Positions 1 through 9,225 of a stretch of DNA of 64,000 nt are shown here, piece after piece. Both the position numbers and the translations under genes were made by a program. This stretch comes from an uncultured Eubacteriales bacterium. GTDB lineage: Bacteria > Bacillota > Clostridia > Oscillospirales > Oscillospiraceae. The first letter of the stretch is position 1, and each line of letters begins with the position of its first letter. Below the pieces are notes generated by a model, which saw nothing but the letters and a program-made list of their open reading frames with translations, did not search any database and had not been told where the DNA came from. The stretch spans positions 16,852 to 80,851 of the forward strand of contig URDJ01000007.1 in NCBI GenBank assembly GCA_900546615.1. The letters run 5' to 3'.

Positions 1-230
1 TGGATATGCCGGCGAGGGCTGTTAACATCCGGCCGGGCGACAGGTTTGTGCTCATGAGCGATGGGGTGTACAACGCGCTCGGTGACAGGGAGCTGAGGTC
101 GGCGCTGGCGGCACCGGCGCAGGATGCCGCGGATGAGATAGGCCGCCGGATAGCGGAGAAGGGCTACAAGGGCCAGGACAATTATACCGCTGTCATCATA
201 GAGGCCGCAGCAGTTGGAGAGCGAGGGTAG
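1..230 (+). CDS. PP2C-type Ser/Thr phosphatase, C-terminal fragment
   Basis: The reading frame is open at the left edge, so only the last 75 or so residues are visible. They carry the C-terminal PP2C signature: a hydrophobic strand ending in LMSDGVYNAL, which supplies a metal-binding Asp, and then GQDNYTAVII, the usual closing DN motif. PP2C phosphatases remove phosphate from Ser/Thr using two Mn or Mg ions. The stop codon TAG overlaps the GTG of the next gene, which is a second PP2C, so the two are probably co-transcribed. The N-terminal half and the start lie outside the window. The methionine near position 6 is internal to the domain and is not a real start. Confidence 0.8.
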   Translation, partial: DMPARAVNIRPGDRFVLMSDGVYNALGDRELRSALAAPAQDAADEIGRRIAEKGYKGQDNYTAVIIEAAAVGERG

Positions 231-946
231 TGATGATACGGACGGCAAGTTATACAGACAAGGGCGGCAGGCCCAAAAATGAGGACTGCGTACAGATACG
301 GACAGACGGGAACGGCCTGTGCGCCGTGGTGGCGGACGGTCTCGGTGGGCACGGAGGCGGAGAGCGCGCCTCGGCAGCCGCGGCGGAGCTTATATGCGGC
401 AACTGGGACGGCGGCGTGAGCGAGGACTACGTGGCAGAGCTGGTGCAGGCGGCTCACAGGAGAGTGCGGGAGCTGCAAACCGTCACCTGCCAGATGAAGA
501 CTACGGTGACGCTGCTGGCGATGAACGGCATGAAAGCGGCCTGGGCACACTGCGGGGATTCGCGGATATACCACTTTGCGGCGGGGCGCCTGGTGTCGCA
601 GACGAGGGACCACAGCGCCTCACAGATAGCGGTGATGCTGGGGAATATCAGCGAGGACGAGATACGCTTCCACGAGGACAGAAACCGCGTCTACCGCGCG
701 CTGGGCCAGGACGGGGATATGAAGGTGGATACGCATTTCGAGGCGCTCAGGCCCGGAAAGCATGCCTTCCTGCTCTGCACCGACGGGTTCTGGGAGTACG
801 TGCTCGAGAGCGAGATGGAGAGCGACCTCGGCTCCGCCGCCGACCCGGAGGACTGGCTCGGGAGAATGCGCGCGAGGCTGGCGGGACGCGTCCCTTCAAA
901 TAACGACAACAACACGGCGGCGGCCGTATGGGTCGACATGGCCTGA
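230..946 (+). CDS. PP2C family protein phosphatase
   Basis: This 238-residue protein contains the full PP2C core. The first motif GGRPKNEDC is near residues 12-20, ADGLGGHGGG with metal ligand D36 follows, then AHCGDSRIYHF, LLCTDGFWEYV and the closing NDNNTAAAVW. It should dephosphorylate Ser/Thr residues in the cytoplasm, the likely substrates being the two kinases downstream and their targets. No membrane segment is seen. The start is either the GTG that overlaps the previous stop or the ATG at 233; the difference is one residue. Having two PP2C genes side by side is unusual, because most such clusters carry one. Confidence 0.87.
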   Translation: MMIRTASYTDKGGRPKNEDCVQIRTDGNGLCAVVADGLGGHGGGERASAAAAELICGNWDGGVSEDYVAELVQAAHRRVRELQTVTCQMKTTVTLLAMNGMKAAWAHCGDSRIYHFAAGRLVSQTRDHSASQIAVMLGNISEDEIRFHEDRNRVYRALGQDGDMKVDTHFEALRPGKHAFLLCTDGFWEYVLESEMESDLGSAADPEDWLGRMRARLAGRVPSNNDNNTAAAVWVDMA

Positions 947-966
947 AAAAAGAGGGGGGGTAAACG

Positions 967-2325
967 ATGAAAAAGAGGGTCCTGAGCGTATTGTTGGCGC
1001 TGCTCATGGCAGCGATGCTGGCTCTGCCTCTGGCGGGCTGCGGACAGAGCAGCGGCGGCAAGACAGCCGCTAACTCGCGCGATGGCGTCGTGAGGATACT
1101 GTCGCTGATACCGGATTACGAGACCGGAGAGGTGTTCTATGCCACCGGCACTGCCTTTGGCGTCGGCAAAGTCGGGGAGGAGACTGACGTTTTCGTGACG
1201 AACACGCACGTTGTGCAGGACAGCGTGTACGACGGCGGCATTGTCTACGACATCCCAGCCGTGAGCGTTTGGATACTCAAGAACGATCTGGCCTGGAACC
1301 CCGTGACAGGACTGGATACCAGCCAGGCCATACCCTGCACGGTGCTCTATTCCTCATCGGGCATGTACCCGGACTACGCGATCATCCGCGCGGGCGAGGC
1401 GCCCTCGGGCCGCGTGGCCCTGCCCCTGCTGGACGAGGACGCCCCGGCCCCCGAGGTAGGCGACAGCGTCTATGCGCTCGGCTATCCGGGCAGTTCCGAC
1501 GAGACCGAGTACGGCGCATATGGCCAGAATCTGGTGGCGGATGTGGACGACGTGACCGTGACCAGCGGCGTCGTGTCGCGCTTTACGCAAAGCCAGAACT
1601 TCGGCAACACGAAGCTCATACAGCACGACGCGCAGATAAACCACGGCAACTCCGGCGGTCCGCTCATCGACGCAGACGGCAGGGTCATAGGCATAAACAC
1701 CTACGGCATCGGCGGCGACGCGAGCACCGGCGACGTGAACAGCTACTACGCGGTCGATATCAGCTACGTCCGAGAGAAGCTCGACGAGCTGGACATAGAT
1801 TATGAGACAGCCGGAGACGGCGCCGGGGCCTGGATATACCTGCTCGTCGGCGTGGTGATCGTCGTGCTGGCGGCGGCTGCGGTGGTGGTGCTGCAGAAGA
1901 AGGGCGTCATAAGCCTGCCGGCCGTCGCGGCGGTGCGGCTGAAGAAAAAAGCTCCTGCGCAGAAAACCGCGGGGTCCCCCGCACAGTCAATGGAAGACCT
2001 GCGTATACAGTGCCTTTCCGGCACCTTTGCGGGCAAGAGGTTCGGCCTGATGCAGCAGCTGAGGATGGGCCGCGACCCGGACAGGAACGATCTGGTGTTC
2101 CCGCAGAATACACAGGGCGTGAGCGGGGCGCATTGCATGCTGATATTCGATATCACAGCGGGCCAGCTCTACATAAAGGACCTTGGCTCGACCTACGGCA
2201 CCTTTGTGAACGGCGGGGCGAGGCTCGCGGCGAACGAGACGGTGCCTCTGAAGGTCGGAGACAGGTTCAGCCTCGGCTCAGAGCGCGAGAGCTTCATGGT
2301 GACGCACAGGGGAGGGGTAGTCTGA
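967..2325 (+). CDS. Membrane-anchored trypsin-like serine protease with cytoplasmic FHA domain
   Basis: Residues 1-26 form a signal sequence ending in a lipobox-like LAGC. A trypsin/HtrA-type domain follows with an apparent catalytic triad: H81 in NTHVVQ, D136 in YPDYAII and S229 in HGNSGGPL. A transmembrane helix spans about residues 288-311, a basic linker follows, and an FHA domain occupies about 365-440 (MGRDPDRNDLV and GSTYGTFVNG). FHA domains bind phosphothreonine, so the protease may report to or be controlled by the kinases encoded next to it; this is inference. The topology is an outside protease with an inside FHA. If the lipobox were lipidated the protein would be anchored twice, so the N-terminus may instead be an ordinary signal peptide or anchor. 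The next kinase starts one base after the stop. Confidence 0.88.
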   Translation: MKKRVLSVLLALLMAAMLALPLAGCGQSSGGKTAANSRDGVVRILSLIPDYETGEVFYATGTAFGVGKVGEETDVFVTNTHVVQDSVYDGGIVYDIPAVSVWILKNDLAWNPVTGLDTSQAIPCTVLYSSSGMYPDYAIIRAGEAPSGRVALPLLDEDAPAPEVGDSVYALGYPGSSDETEYGAYGQNLVADVDDVTVTSGVVSRFTQSQNFGNTKLIQHDAQINHGNSGGPLIDADGRVIGINTYGIGGDASTGDVNSYYAVDISYVREKLDELDIDYETAGDGAGAWIYLLVGVVIVVLAAAAVVVLQKKGVISLPAVAAVRLKKKAPAQKTAGSPAQSMEDLRIQCLSGTFAGKRFGLMQQLRMGRDPDRNDLVFPQNTQGVSGAHCMLIFDITAGQLYIKDLGSTYGTFVNGGARLAANETVPLKVGDRFSLGSERESFMVTHRGGVV

Positions 2326-2326
2326 A

Positions 2327-4600
2327 ATGGAGTATTGTCCGTATTGTATGCGCCCGGCGTCGGGCACAGTTTGCAAGAGCTGCGGCAAGCCGCTGGCGTG
2401 GACGCCCTGGGAGGGGCAGCTCCCGGCGGGCACGGTGCTGGACGGAAGCGGGCTGCACCGCTATCTGACCGGCGCGGCCATAGGCCAGGGCGGGTTTGGC
2501 ATAACCTATATCGCGGTGGAACCGGACAGCGGCAGGAGGGTCGCTGTCAAGGAGTGCTTCCCCGTGCAGTGCGTCGCGCGCGGCAGGGACGGCGTGAGCG
2601 TTGAGGCGAAGCCCGGAATGACGGAGCAGCTGCAGGGCGCGCTCAACAGCTTCCTCGACGAGGCTCGGCTGCTGGCGAAGCAGAATGAACTCAAGTCGGT
2701 AGTGCAGGTGCTGGACTTTTTCAGCACGAACGGCACGGCGTATCTTGTGATGGAATACCTGGACGGCGTGACGCTGCACGACAAGGTGATGCGGGAAGGC
2801 AAGCTGCCTGCACAGAAGCTGCTTGGCATGCTGGAGCCGCTGATGGCCGACATCGGCCGACTGCACGCTTCGGGCATTATCCACAGGGACATCAGCCCGG
2901 ACAACATCATGTGGATGCCGGACGACAGCCTCAAGCTCCTTGATTTCGGCTGCGCAAGGTCGATGGAGGACGGCAAGTCCATGAGCGTGCAGCTCAAGCA
3001 CGGCTTTGCGCCGGTGGAGCAGTACCAGACGAGGGGCCAGGGGCCGTGGACGGACATATATTCGCTCTGTGCGACGCTGTATTACTGCATAACGGGCGTG
3101 ATGCCCACACAGGCTGTGGAACGGCTTGAGGGAGAAATGCTCAAGCCGCCTGCACAGCTGGGAGCCGAGCTTACGGAAAAGCAGGAGGCGGCGCTGCTGT
3201 GGGGCCTCGAGGTCCAGCCGACCAAGCGCCCGCAGTATATAGAGCTGCTCAGCCAGCAGCTCTACGCGGACTATAAGCCGCACAGGGAAGATAAGATAAA
3301 AAAGCACAAAAGCCCGCCGAAGCTGCCCATGAAATATGTCGGCATAGCCTCGGCTGCCCTTGTGCTGATAATAGCGCTGATCGCCATAATCGCAGGCGGA
3401 GGAGATGACACCGTGCCGGCCTGGGCTCCTGACTCTGGGGGCACGCTGCTGACCCAGGCGCCGGAGGAAACGTCGGAGCCGACAGTTGAGCCTACGCCGA
3501 CTCCCGAGCCGGTCGCGGGCGAGTACGAGAGCTTTGAATACCTGAGCTACGGCGACAGCATAGCGATCTCGGGTTACTCCGGTGTAGCGGAGAGTGCCCT
3601 GTCCATTCCCGAGGAGATAGATGGTACGCCCGTGACCGCAGTAGGCGACGAGGCGTTCCGTGGCCAGAGCTATCTTGGAACGATAATAATACCCGATACG
3701 GTGGAGAGCATAGGCGAGCTGGCTTTTGCGGGCTGCACGTCGATGACCATGGTGTTCGCGGGCAGCGACATGGATATAGGCGGCGGGGCGTTTGAAGGCT
3801 GCGACGAGCTGCGGGTGCTGTTCAAGACCTCGGATTTTGAGACCGACCTCTCCAAGTGGGGCTTCTCGGCCAATGTGCGCGAGTTCACGAGCGGGGAGGA
3901 CACCGGCGCCGGCAGCCTGAAGATGACTTACGTCACGAACGACGGGGTCGTCTACGGCGTCACGACGGATGACACCGCGGTCGTGCTGGATCTGCCCAGA
4001 GGCGTGTCCAGCATTGAGATCGAGGACAGCCTGAGCGATTACCCGGTAGTTTGGCTGCGCGAGGACGCGGCGGAGGGGCTGGACAGCTCGACGCAGATAT
4101 ACATGGGCATAGACATGGGCTTTCCCTACGAGCTGCGCAACGACTTCGACTGGCAGTTCAAGGATGAGACCGGCCCCGGCAGCTTCAATTTCAACTGGTA
4201 CATGAGCTGCTACCTGTGCGAGCGGATAAACGAGATGCGCTACAAGAACCTGAGCAGCACGGACATGGCCTACATCCAGCCGGACATGGCGCTGCTGCGG
4301 GCAACGATGGAGCGCAACGCGGAGCTGATGCAGGCCTACGGCCACGACAGGCCGGACGGCTCAGAGTGGTACACGGTGCTCGACGACTTCGGCGTGGATT
4401 ACAGCTACGCACAGGAGACGATAAACAAGTTGACCAGCGTAGAGGAGCTTGAGGGCTACATAGACGATGACTGCGTGGAGCTGTTCTATGATTTTGACGA
4501 TGAATTTGAGGAGCTTTATACGGCGGTCGCACTGTCAATGAATTATCCGGCAAGCTCCGTCAGTTCGTTATATATGTGCGCTATAGGTGTGATTGAATGA
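2327..4600 (+). CDS. Eukaryotic-like Ser/Thr protein kinase with N-terminal zinc ribbon and BspA-type LRR ectodomain
   Basis: The protein begins with a four-cysteine zinc ribbon (C4, C7, C16, C19). A kinase domain follows: glycine loop GQGGFGITY at 53-61, ATP-binding K75 in VAVKE, catalytic HRDISPDN starting at H186, and DFG at D206. The catalytic loop reads HRDISPDN where most relatives have HRDLKPEN. A transmembrane helix lies near 339-358, then a Pro/Thr/Glu-rich linker of about 35 residues, then a leucine-rich BspA-type segment near 405-500 with repeats such as IPDTVESIGELAFAGC. The C-terminal 250 residues are not recognised. The kinase faces the cytoplasm and the LRR part faces outside, so it may sense a surface ligand. 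It follows the FHA protease gene by one base. Confidence 0.9.
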   Translation: MEYCPYCMRPASGTVCKSCGKPLAWTPWEGQLPAGTVLDGSGLHRYLTGAAIGQGGFGITYIAVEPDSGRRVAVKECFPVQCVARGRDGVSVEAKPGMTEQLQGALNSFLDEARLLAKQNELKSVVQVLDFFSTNGTAYLVMEYLDGVTLHDKVMREGKLPAQKLLGMLEPLMADIGRLHASGIIHRDISPDNIMWMPDDSLKLLDFGCARSMEDGKSMSVQLKHGFAPVEQYQTRGQGPWTDIYSLCATLYYCITGVMPTQAVERLEGEMLKPPAQLGAELTEKQEAALLWGLEVQPTKRPQYIELLSQQLYADYKPHREDKIKKHKSPPKLPMKYVGIASAALVLIIALIAIIAGGGDDTVPAWAPDSGGTLLTQAPEETSEPTVEPTPTPEPVAGEYESFEYLSYGDSIAISGYSGVAESALSIPEEIDGTPVTAVGDEAFRGQSYLGTIIIPDTVESIGELAFAGCTSMTMVFAGSDMDIGGGAFEGCDELRVLFKTSDFETDLSKWGFSANVREFTSGEDTGAGSLKMTYVTNDGVVYGVTTDDTAVVLDLPRGVSSIEIEDSLSDYPVVWLREDAAEGLDSSTQIYMGIDMGFPYELRNDFDWQFKDETGPGSFNFNWYMSCYLCERINEMRYKNLSSTDMAYIQPDMALLRATMERNAELMQAYGHDRPDGSEWYTVLDDFGVDYSYAQETINKLTSVEELEGYIDDDCVELFYDFDDEFEELYTAVALSMNYPASSVSSLYMCAIGVIE

Positions 4601-4674
4601 TAGAGCGGTTGAAAATGCGGGTGAGGGAAGATATAATGAATGTTGATTCAGAGCCGGCGGGGGGGTGACGGTCC

Positions 4675-7600
4675 GTGGAAACGAGCTATTGTCCATATTG
4701 CATGACGCCTGTGCCCGGGGACGGGGCATGCCCGGTCTGCGGTCTGACCTCCGGCAATTATACCCCGTTGCCGCACCACATCCCGCCCGGGACAGTGCTG
4801 ATGGACAGATACCTTGTCGGCCGTGTGCTGGGTGAGGGCGGTTTCGGGATAACGTATATAGGCTGCGACCTGAGGCTGGAGCTGAAGGTCGCGATAAAGG
4901 AATATTTCCCGACGAACTGGGTGTCGCGCCACTCTGAGACCTCGCTTTCAGTCAACTGCTATGCGGGGGCGGGAAGCAGCTATGAAAAGGGCAAGAGCCG
5001 CTTTCTGTACGAGGCGCGGACGATGGCGAAGATGGATAAGCAGCCGGAGATCGTCAGTGTCAGGGACTTCTTCGAGGCAAACGGCACCGTGTATATCGTC
5101 ATGGAATACGTGGACGGCACGACCTTCAAGGAGCTGGTGGCGCAGCGCGGGGGCAGGATACCTGCGGGAGAGCTGCTGCCCATGATAGAGCCGCTGTTCT
5201 CTGCGCTGAGCGCGGTTCACGCTGCGGGGCTGATCCACAGGGATATAAGCCCGGACAATCTTATGCTCGAGCACGGCTCGGTGCGGCTGCTGGATTTCGG
5301 CTGCGCGCGGGAATCGACTGAGGGCAGCGAGACCATGACGATAACGCTCAAGCACGGCTATGCACCCATTGAGCAGTACCAGCACAAGGGACAGGGCGCG
5401 TGGACGGACGTCTACGGTTTGAGCGCTACCATCTATTATTGTTTAACGGGAAAGACTCCGCCGCAGGCGCTCGACCGGCTGATGGATGACGAGATCATCC
5501 TGCCGCGCCGTCTGGGCGTGGACCTGACCGAGAAGCAGGAACGGGCGCTGCTCAGGGGCATGGGCATCAAGCAGCACCACAGGTTCAGGACGGTGGAGGA
5601 GCTGCACGCGGCGCTCTATGAGGGCGTGGACGTCCCGGAGCAGCCCGCGCGCGGCGGGCGGACGAAGGACAACAGTGATACTCCGACCGAAATACCGGAA
5701 AGAGCAGGCACGGATGCGTCTCAGAGGGCGGGCGTCAGACGGAGGACGGTACTTGGCGTCGTGATGTCGCTCATTGCCGTCGCCGGCATATTGGGCCTCA
5801 TTTTCCTGCCGAGGGGCGGCGAGGAAAAGCCGGTCACATCCGGCGCGGGCAGCATCACGGCCGACATATCCGAGGAGTGGGCCGGTCCTGAACGCGACGA
5901 GCTTTTTGCAAACGCCCGGAACGCCGCGGATGAGGAGACCCTTGCCGCGCTGCTCGCCGATGACAGTGTGGAGGCGGTGAGCCTGAGCGGCGATTTCCAC
6001 GCCGGACGGCCCTATACCATAAACAAGCCTCTGCTCGTGCCTGAGGAAACCTCGGCTGTTTTCACCTGCGCTGTGGAGCTCGCTGAGGGCGGTGTGATCT
6101 GGGCAAGCGGCCGTGTGGACGGCAGTGTTGTCGTCAACGGCGGCACGCTCGTCGCCGACGAGGGCGGTGAGGTGTATGGCTCGCTCGTTCTGCTCAGCAG
6201 CGGACTGGTACAGCAGGGCGGCTCCGTCAGCGAGGACATATATGCGCTCCCCATTGAGGAGCTCTTTGCCGGCGCCGTGAGCGTCAGCAGCGAGGATGAC
6301 CTGCGGTCCGCCTGTGAAAAGAGCGGGGTCAGCGCCATACGCATAGAGGGCGACATCGCGATATCCGAAAGCATTACGTCAAGCGTTCCGGTCCTGGTGA
6401 CCGAGGGCGCGCGCCTCGCACCCCAGGCCGACGGACTGGAGTTCTGCGTGAACGGTGCGCCGCTTGTCAATGACGGCACGGTGGAGTGCAGCCTCTGGTT
6501 CGGGGGCGAATACCCTGTGCTGCTCAATCGCGGCAAGCTGTCCCCTGCTGACGGTATCTGGATTGAAAGGCTCGACAGCAGCAACAGCGTATTTATAAAT
6601 CTCGGCAGCGCCGAGTTGAGTGCCTATAACGCCATATGGTGCCGCCTCCTGAACTTCGGCAGCATCACCGCCTCCGGGAGCGCGGATGAGCCCGGCACCC
6701 TGGGCTTCGGCAGCGGCGATTTCTCGAATTACGGCAGCGTAAGCGTCGGTGAAAACTGCGTCCTCGTGTCCGGCGGCTTCATAGACAATCACGGTGAGCT
6801 GACGATAGGCGGCGCTTTTGAAAACTACGGCGCCGTCAGCAGCGTGTTTGGCAGCATCGAGCTGCTATCCGGCGGCAGCGTGGAAAACCGCGGGCTCATC
6901 GACATGTACGACGTCAGCACCCTGACCGTCAACGAGGGAGCGCGGCTGAATACGTTGGAAGGTGTGCTGCTCTACCGCAGCAACTGCAGCCAGATCAGCG
7001 GCGAGATAGACGGCCGGGTGTGGGAGGTCAGCTTTGAACTCATAGACGGTGTGCCCATGCATTCCGTCAGCACCGAGGCCGAGCTCCTCGACGCGCTGGC
7101 AGACGACAGCATACGCTCCATTGTGATAAACGGCGAGCTCACTCTCACTCAGCCGCTGACGGTCACGAAGCCTGTATACATCATCTACGACAGCTCGATC
7201 GTCATCCCCGAGGGCGAGGCCGTTACAGTTGACGGCAGTATCTTCGTTGTCAACGGCCGACTCACCTGCGACGCGATAGACGTGGCAAACGGCGGCATGC
7301 TCGAGGTAATCGGCGAGTGGAAGGCCCACGGCGACGGTGCCGCGCTCAAGCTCACCGGCGGCTCCTGGGCATACTCCCGCATGTGCGCCATGTCCGTCTC
7401 CGAGCTGACGCTAAGCGAAAACTCCATGGCCGTCTACGCCAGCGCCGAAATGACCATTCTCCGTGATATAGAGCTCAGCGGCGGCAGCTTTCTGGTGCTG
7501 CGCGGAGAGACGCTCGCCTCAGACAGCCTGAACGCGGAGATAAGCGATTCGACACTTATACAGCTCTGCAGCGCGGAACTCGGCGGCACGTCCTCCGTCG

Positions 7601-7971
7601 TTCTGAGCAGGACGTCCCTGTACTCGCAGAGCGGTCAGCTCCAGCTGCTCGACGGCGGCTCTGTGAACATCCAGAGCGGGGCGCGCTACGTCTCCTTCGG
7701 CGGCCGCCTCGTCCTTGAGCCCGGCTCCATGCTCCGCAACGGCGGCAGCTTTTCCGCCCTCGGTTTCAGCGACGCATGTCGGCCGGCAGTGAACGGCAGC
7801 CTGGAAAACAGAAGCAGCATGTTCCTCACCCTGCCCATGGAAATCTCCGGCACCTTCACAAACAAGGGCAGGATCTATTCCTCCATAGTACCGGCGGAGG
7901 GCAGCTTCTCCATATCCGACGGCGCGGTTGTCGAGGGAATCGACAACATTGAGCCCTGGCCGGAAGGCTGA
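4675..7971 (+). CDS. Eukaryotic-like Ser/Thr protein kinase with zinc ribbon and long beta-helix-like ectodomain
   Basis: It is a paralogue of the preceding kinase. It has a zinc ribbon (C6, C9, C19, C22), glycine loop GEGGFGITY, ATP-binding K75, HRDISPDN starting at H188, DFG at D207 and a transmembrane helix near 359-378. The remaining 700 or so residues, presumably extracellular, are rich in Gly, Ser, Val and Asn. They contain at least three related segments starting near residues 419, 539 and 800, each with a pattern of the type ELL-ALADDS-I-SIVING followed by a short strand and PV-I. This resembles right-handed beta-helix (pectate-lyase-like) surface proteins. The start is GTG at 4675, preceded by a GGGGGGTGA-rich stretch. 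A terminator follows the stop. The ectodomain ligand is unknown. Confidence 0.9.
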   Translation: METSYCPYCMTPVPGDGACPVCGLTSGNYTPLPHHIPPGTVLMDRYLVGRVLGEGGFGITYIGCDLRLELKVAIKEYFPTNWVSRHSETSLSVNCYAGAGSSYEKGKSRFLYEARTMAKMDKQPEIVSVRDFFEANGTVYIVMEYVDGTTFKELVAQRGGRIPAGELLPMIEPLFSALSAVHAAGLIHRDISPDNLMLEHGSVRLLDFGCARESTEGSETMTITLKHGYAPIEQYQHKGQGAWTDVYGLSATIYYCLTGKTPPQALDRLMDDEIILPRRLGVDLTEKQERALLRGMGIKQHHRFRTVEELHAALYEGVDVPEQPARGGRTKDNSDTPTEIPERAGTDASQRAGVRRRTVLGVVMSLIAVAGILGLIFLPRGGEEKPVTSGAGSITADISEEWAGPERDELFANARNAADEETLAALLADDSVEAVSLSGDFHAGRPYTINKPLLVPEETSAVFTCAVELAEGGVIWASGRVDGSVVVNGGTLVADEGGEVYGSLVLLSSGLVQQGGSVSEDIYALPIEELFAGAVSVSSEDDLRSACEKSGVSAIRIEGDIAISESITSSVPVLVTEGARLAPQADGLEFCVNGAPLVNDGTVECSLWFGGEYPVLLNRGKLSPADGIWIERLDSSNSVFINLGSAELSAYNAIWCRLLNFGSITASGSADEPGTLGFGSGDFSNYGSVSVGENCVLVSGGFIDNHGELTIGGAFENYGAVSSVFGSIELLSGGSVENRGLIDMYDVSTLTVNEGARLNTLEGVLLYRSNCSQISGEIDGRVWEVSFELIDGVPMHSVSTEAELLDALADDSIRSIVINGELTLTQPLTVTKPVYIIYDSSIVIPEGEAVTVDGSIFVVNGRLTCDAIDVANGGMLEVIGEWKAHGDGAALKLTGGSWAYSRMCAMSVSELTLSENSMAVYASAEMTILRDIELSGGSFLVLRGETLASDSLNAEISDSTLIQLCSAELGGTSSVVLSRTSLYSQSGQLQLLDGGSVNIQSGARYVSFGGRLVLEPGSMLRNGGSFSALGFSDACRPAVNGSLENRSSMFLTLPMEISGTFTNKGRIYSSIVPAEGSFSISDGAVVEGIDNIEPWPEG

Positions 7972-7987
7972 CACAGAAAAATATGCA

Positions 7988-8030
7988 AAAGGCCCCGGAA
8001 CGTTTTTTGTTCCGGGGCCTTTCCCTTATT
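7988..8030. terminator. Bidirectional intrinsic terminator
   Basis: A stem of about 13 pairs (AAAGGCCCCGGAAC with its complement around a T-rich loop) lies between the end of the second kinase and the convergent gene. It has T-rich flanks on one side and A-rich flanks on the other, so it can serve both genes. The minus-strand stop codon lies just inside its edge. Confidence 0.85.
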
Positions 8031-9150
8031 GTCCGGCGAAAATGTGCTCAATGACCTTTTCCATGCGCTCGCTCATGGACTCCTCCGTCGCTGTGACGGC
8101 GTAGAGCACCAGCCAGTCTGTGGCGTTGCGCGGGTCCAGCGGCGGCATGCCGCAGTCGGTGAGTATGGCGTTTATGGCGAACCAGTGGTCGTCGAGCAGT
8201 TCACGAGGTGTCAGATAGTCCTCGTCGGTCTCGCTATACTCGCCGTCCACGACGTTTTCTGTTATCACGTAGAGCAGCAGGAGCAGCTTGCGCGGCACGT
8301 CGGCCTTGCGGTTACGGATGTTTTTGAGGGCGGTGGTGTTAGGCCAGTTGTTCTTAATGAGCCTCTGCACGACGCTGTAGCCGTATCTGCTGCGGTTCGA
8401 TGGCATGCTCATGGAGAAATAGAGCTTCATTATGGCGTCCATGGAGTAGTCCGGTTCCTCAAGACCCGTCCAGGCGGGTACCGGGTGGATCAGCTTCTCG
8501 AGGTAGCGGCTGAAATACTCGTATGCCCGGAGATGCAGTGCCCCAAAGGAGCCCAGGTTCGCCATGTAGCACTCGCGCAGTTCATCCTCCGAATGGACCT
8601 GAAGGAACGCGCTCTGCAGCTGCTGCGTAAGGCGAGCGGTGTATCCGGCGGGCAAAGCGTCGAGGCCCGGCATGGGCGGGAGGCTGTTATAGAAGCTGCG
8701 CGCCTGCATATAGCTTCCGCCCGTGCGCAGGAACCAGGCATATACCACGTCGTGCCCCTCACGGTAATGAACGCCGTAGTCGGTGCAGATGCCGAGCAGA
8801 CGGCTCGCCTGTGACTCAGATAGTCCAAGCGCGAAGGCAATGTGGAAAATATCCTCGCGTCTGGTGGGCTTGGAGTGACCGTTCATCCAGTTTCTGATGT
8901 TGCGGCTGACGCTGTCCGGGTTCGAGCCGGGCTCGGCCTCGAGAAAGGAGGCGACGAGCCTGGGCTGCAGGTCGTCGCCCGGATATATGCTTCTCAGCAC
9001 CTCGTCGAAGCTGCGGAGCCTGAAATCCCCTGCTTTTAAGTATTCAGCGGCCATTGCAGGAGTCATATCGCCGGAGCTCAGTTTGTCATATTCATGCTCA
9101 GAGAGCAAAGTAAGCTCTAAACTCAACTCGTACCACCCGACACTCAACAA
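8026..9150 (-). CDS. Conserved-type protein of unknown function with possible HTH-like segment
   Basis: I do not recognise a named family with certainty. The protein has up to 374 residues, is soluble and mostly helical, and has no signal peptide or transmembrane helix. Near residues 80-118 it contains SVSRNIRNWMNG followed by KPTRREDIFHIAFALGLSE, which reads like an XRE-type helix-turn-helix used in protein-protein or DNA contact. The rest is all-helical with no catalytic motif. It is convergent with the Ser/Thr kinase operon and may belong to that signalling system; that is inference from position. The start is uncertain: the TTG at 9150 has no clear ribosome site and sits only about 10 bases from the predicted transcription start, so an internal TTG or the ATG at 9066 is possible. 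Confidence 0.6.
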   Translation of the reverse strand: MLSVGWYELSLELTLLSEHEYDKLSSGDMTPAMAAEYLKAGDFRLRSFDEVLRSIYPGDDLQPRLVASFLEAEPGSNPDSVSRNIRNWMNGHSKPTRREDIFHIAFALGLSESQASRLLGICTDYGVHYREGHDVVYAWFLRTGGSYMQARSFYNSLPPMPGLDALPAGYTARLTQQLQSAFLQVHSEDELRECYMANLGSFGALHLRAYEYFSRYLEKLIHPVPAWTGLEEPDYSMDAIMKLYFSMSMPSNRSRYGYSVVQRLIKNNWPNTTALKNIRNRKADVPRKLLLLLYVITENVVDGEYSETDEDYLTPRELLDDHWFAINAILTDCGMPPLDPRNATDWLVLYAVTATEESMSERMEKVIEHIFAGQ

Positions 9151-9167
9151 AAACTTATAATAATACG

Positions 9168-9195
9168 ATTATATCGTCTTTTTTGAGTATGTCAA
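9168..9195 (-). promoter_or_regulatory. Sigma-A promoter for the 374-residue unknown protein
   Basis: On the minus strand, TTGACA (9190-9195) and TATAAT (9168-9173) are both perfect, with a 16-base spacer. Transcription would start near 9161, giving a leader of about 10 bases if the TTG at 9150 is used. This is one reason to suspect a start further downstream. Confidence 0.8.
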
Positions 9196-9225
9196 TCACA
9201 ATGAAGCCGGGAGTACGTCCGATAT

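Noticed and set aside
2294..4345. Long open frame of 683 codons on the minus strand opposite the first kinase
   Set aside because: It lies wholly opposite a strongly supported kinase. Its composition (Arg, His, Leu, Val-rich) is that of the complement of GC-rich codons, and it has no recognisable domain.
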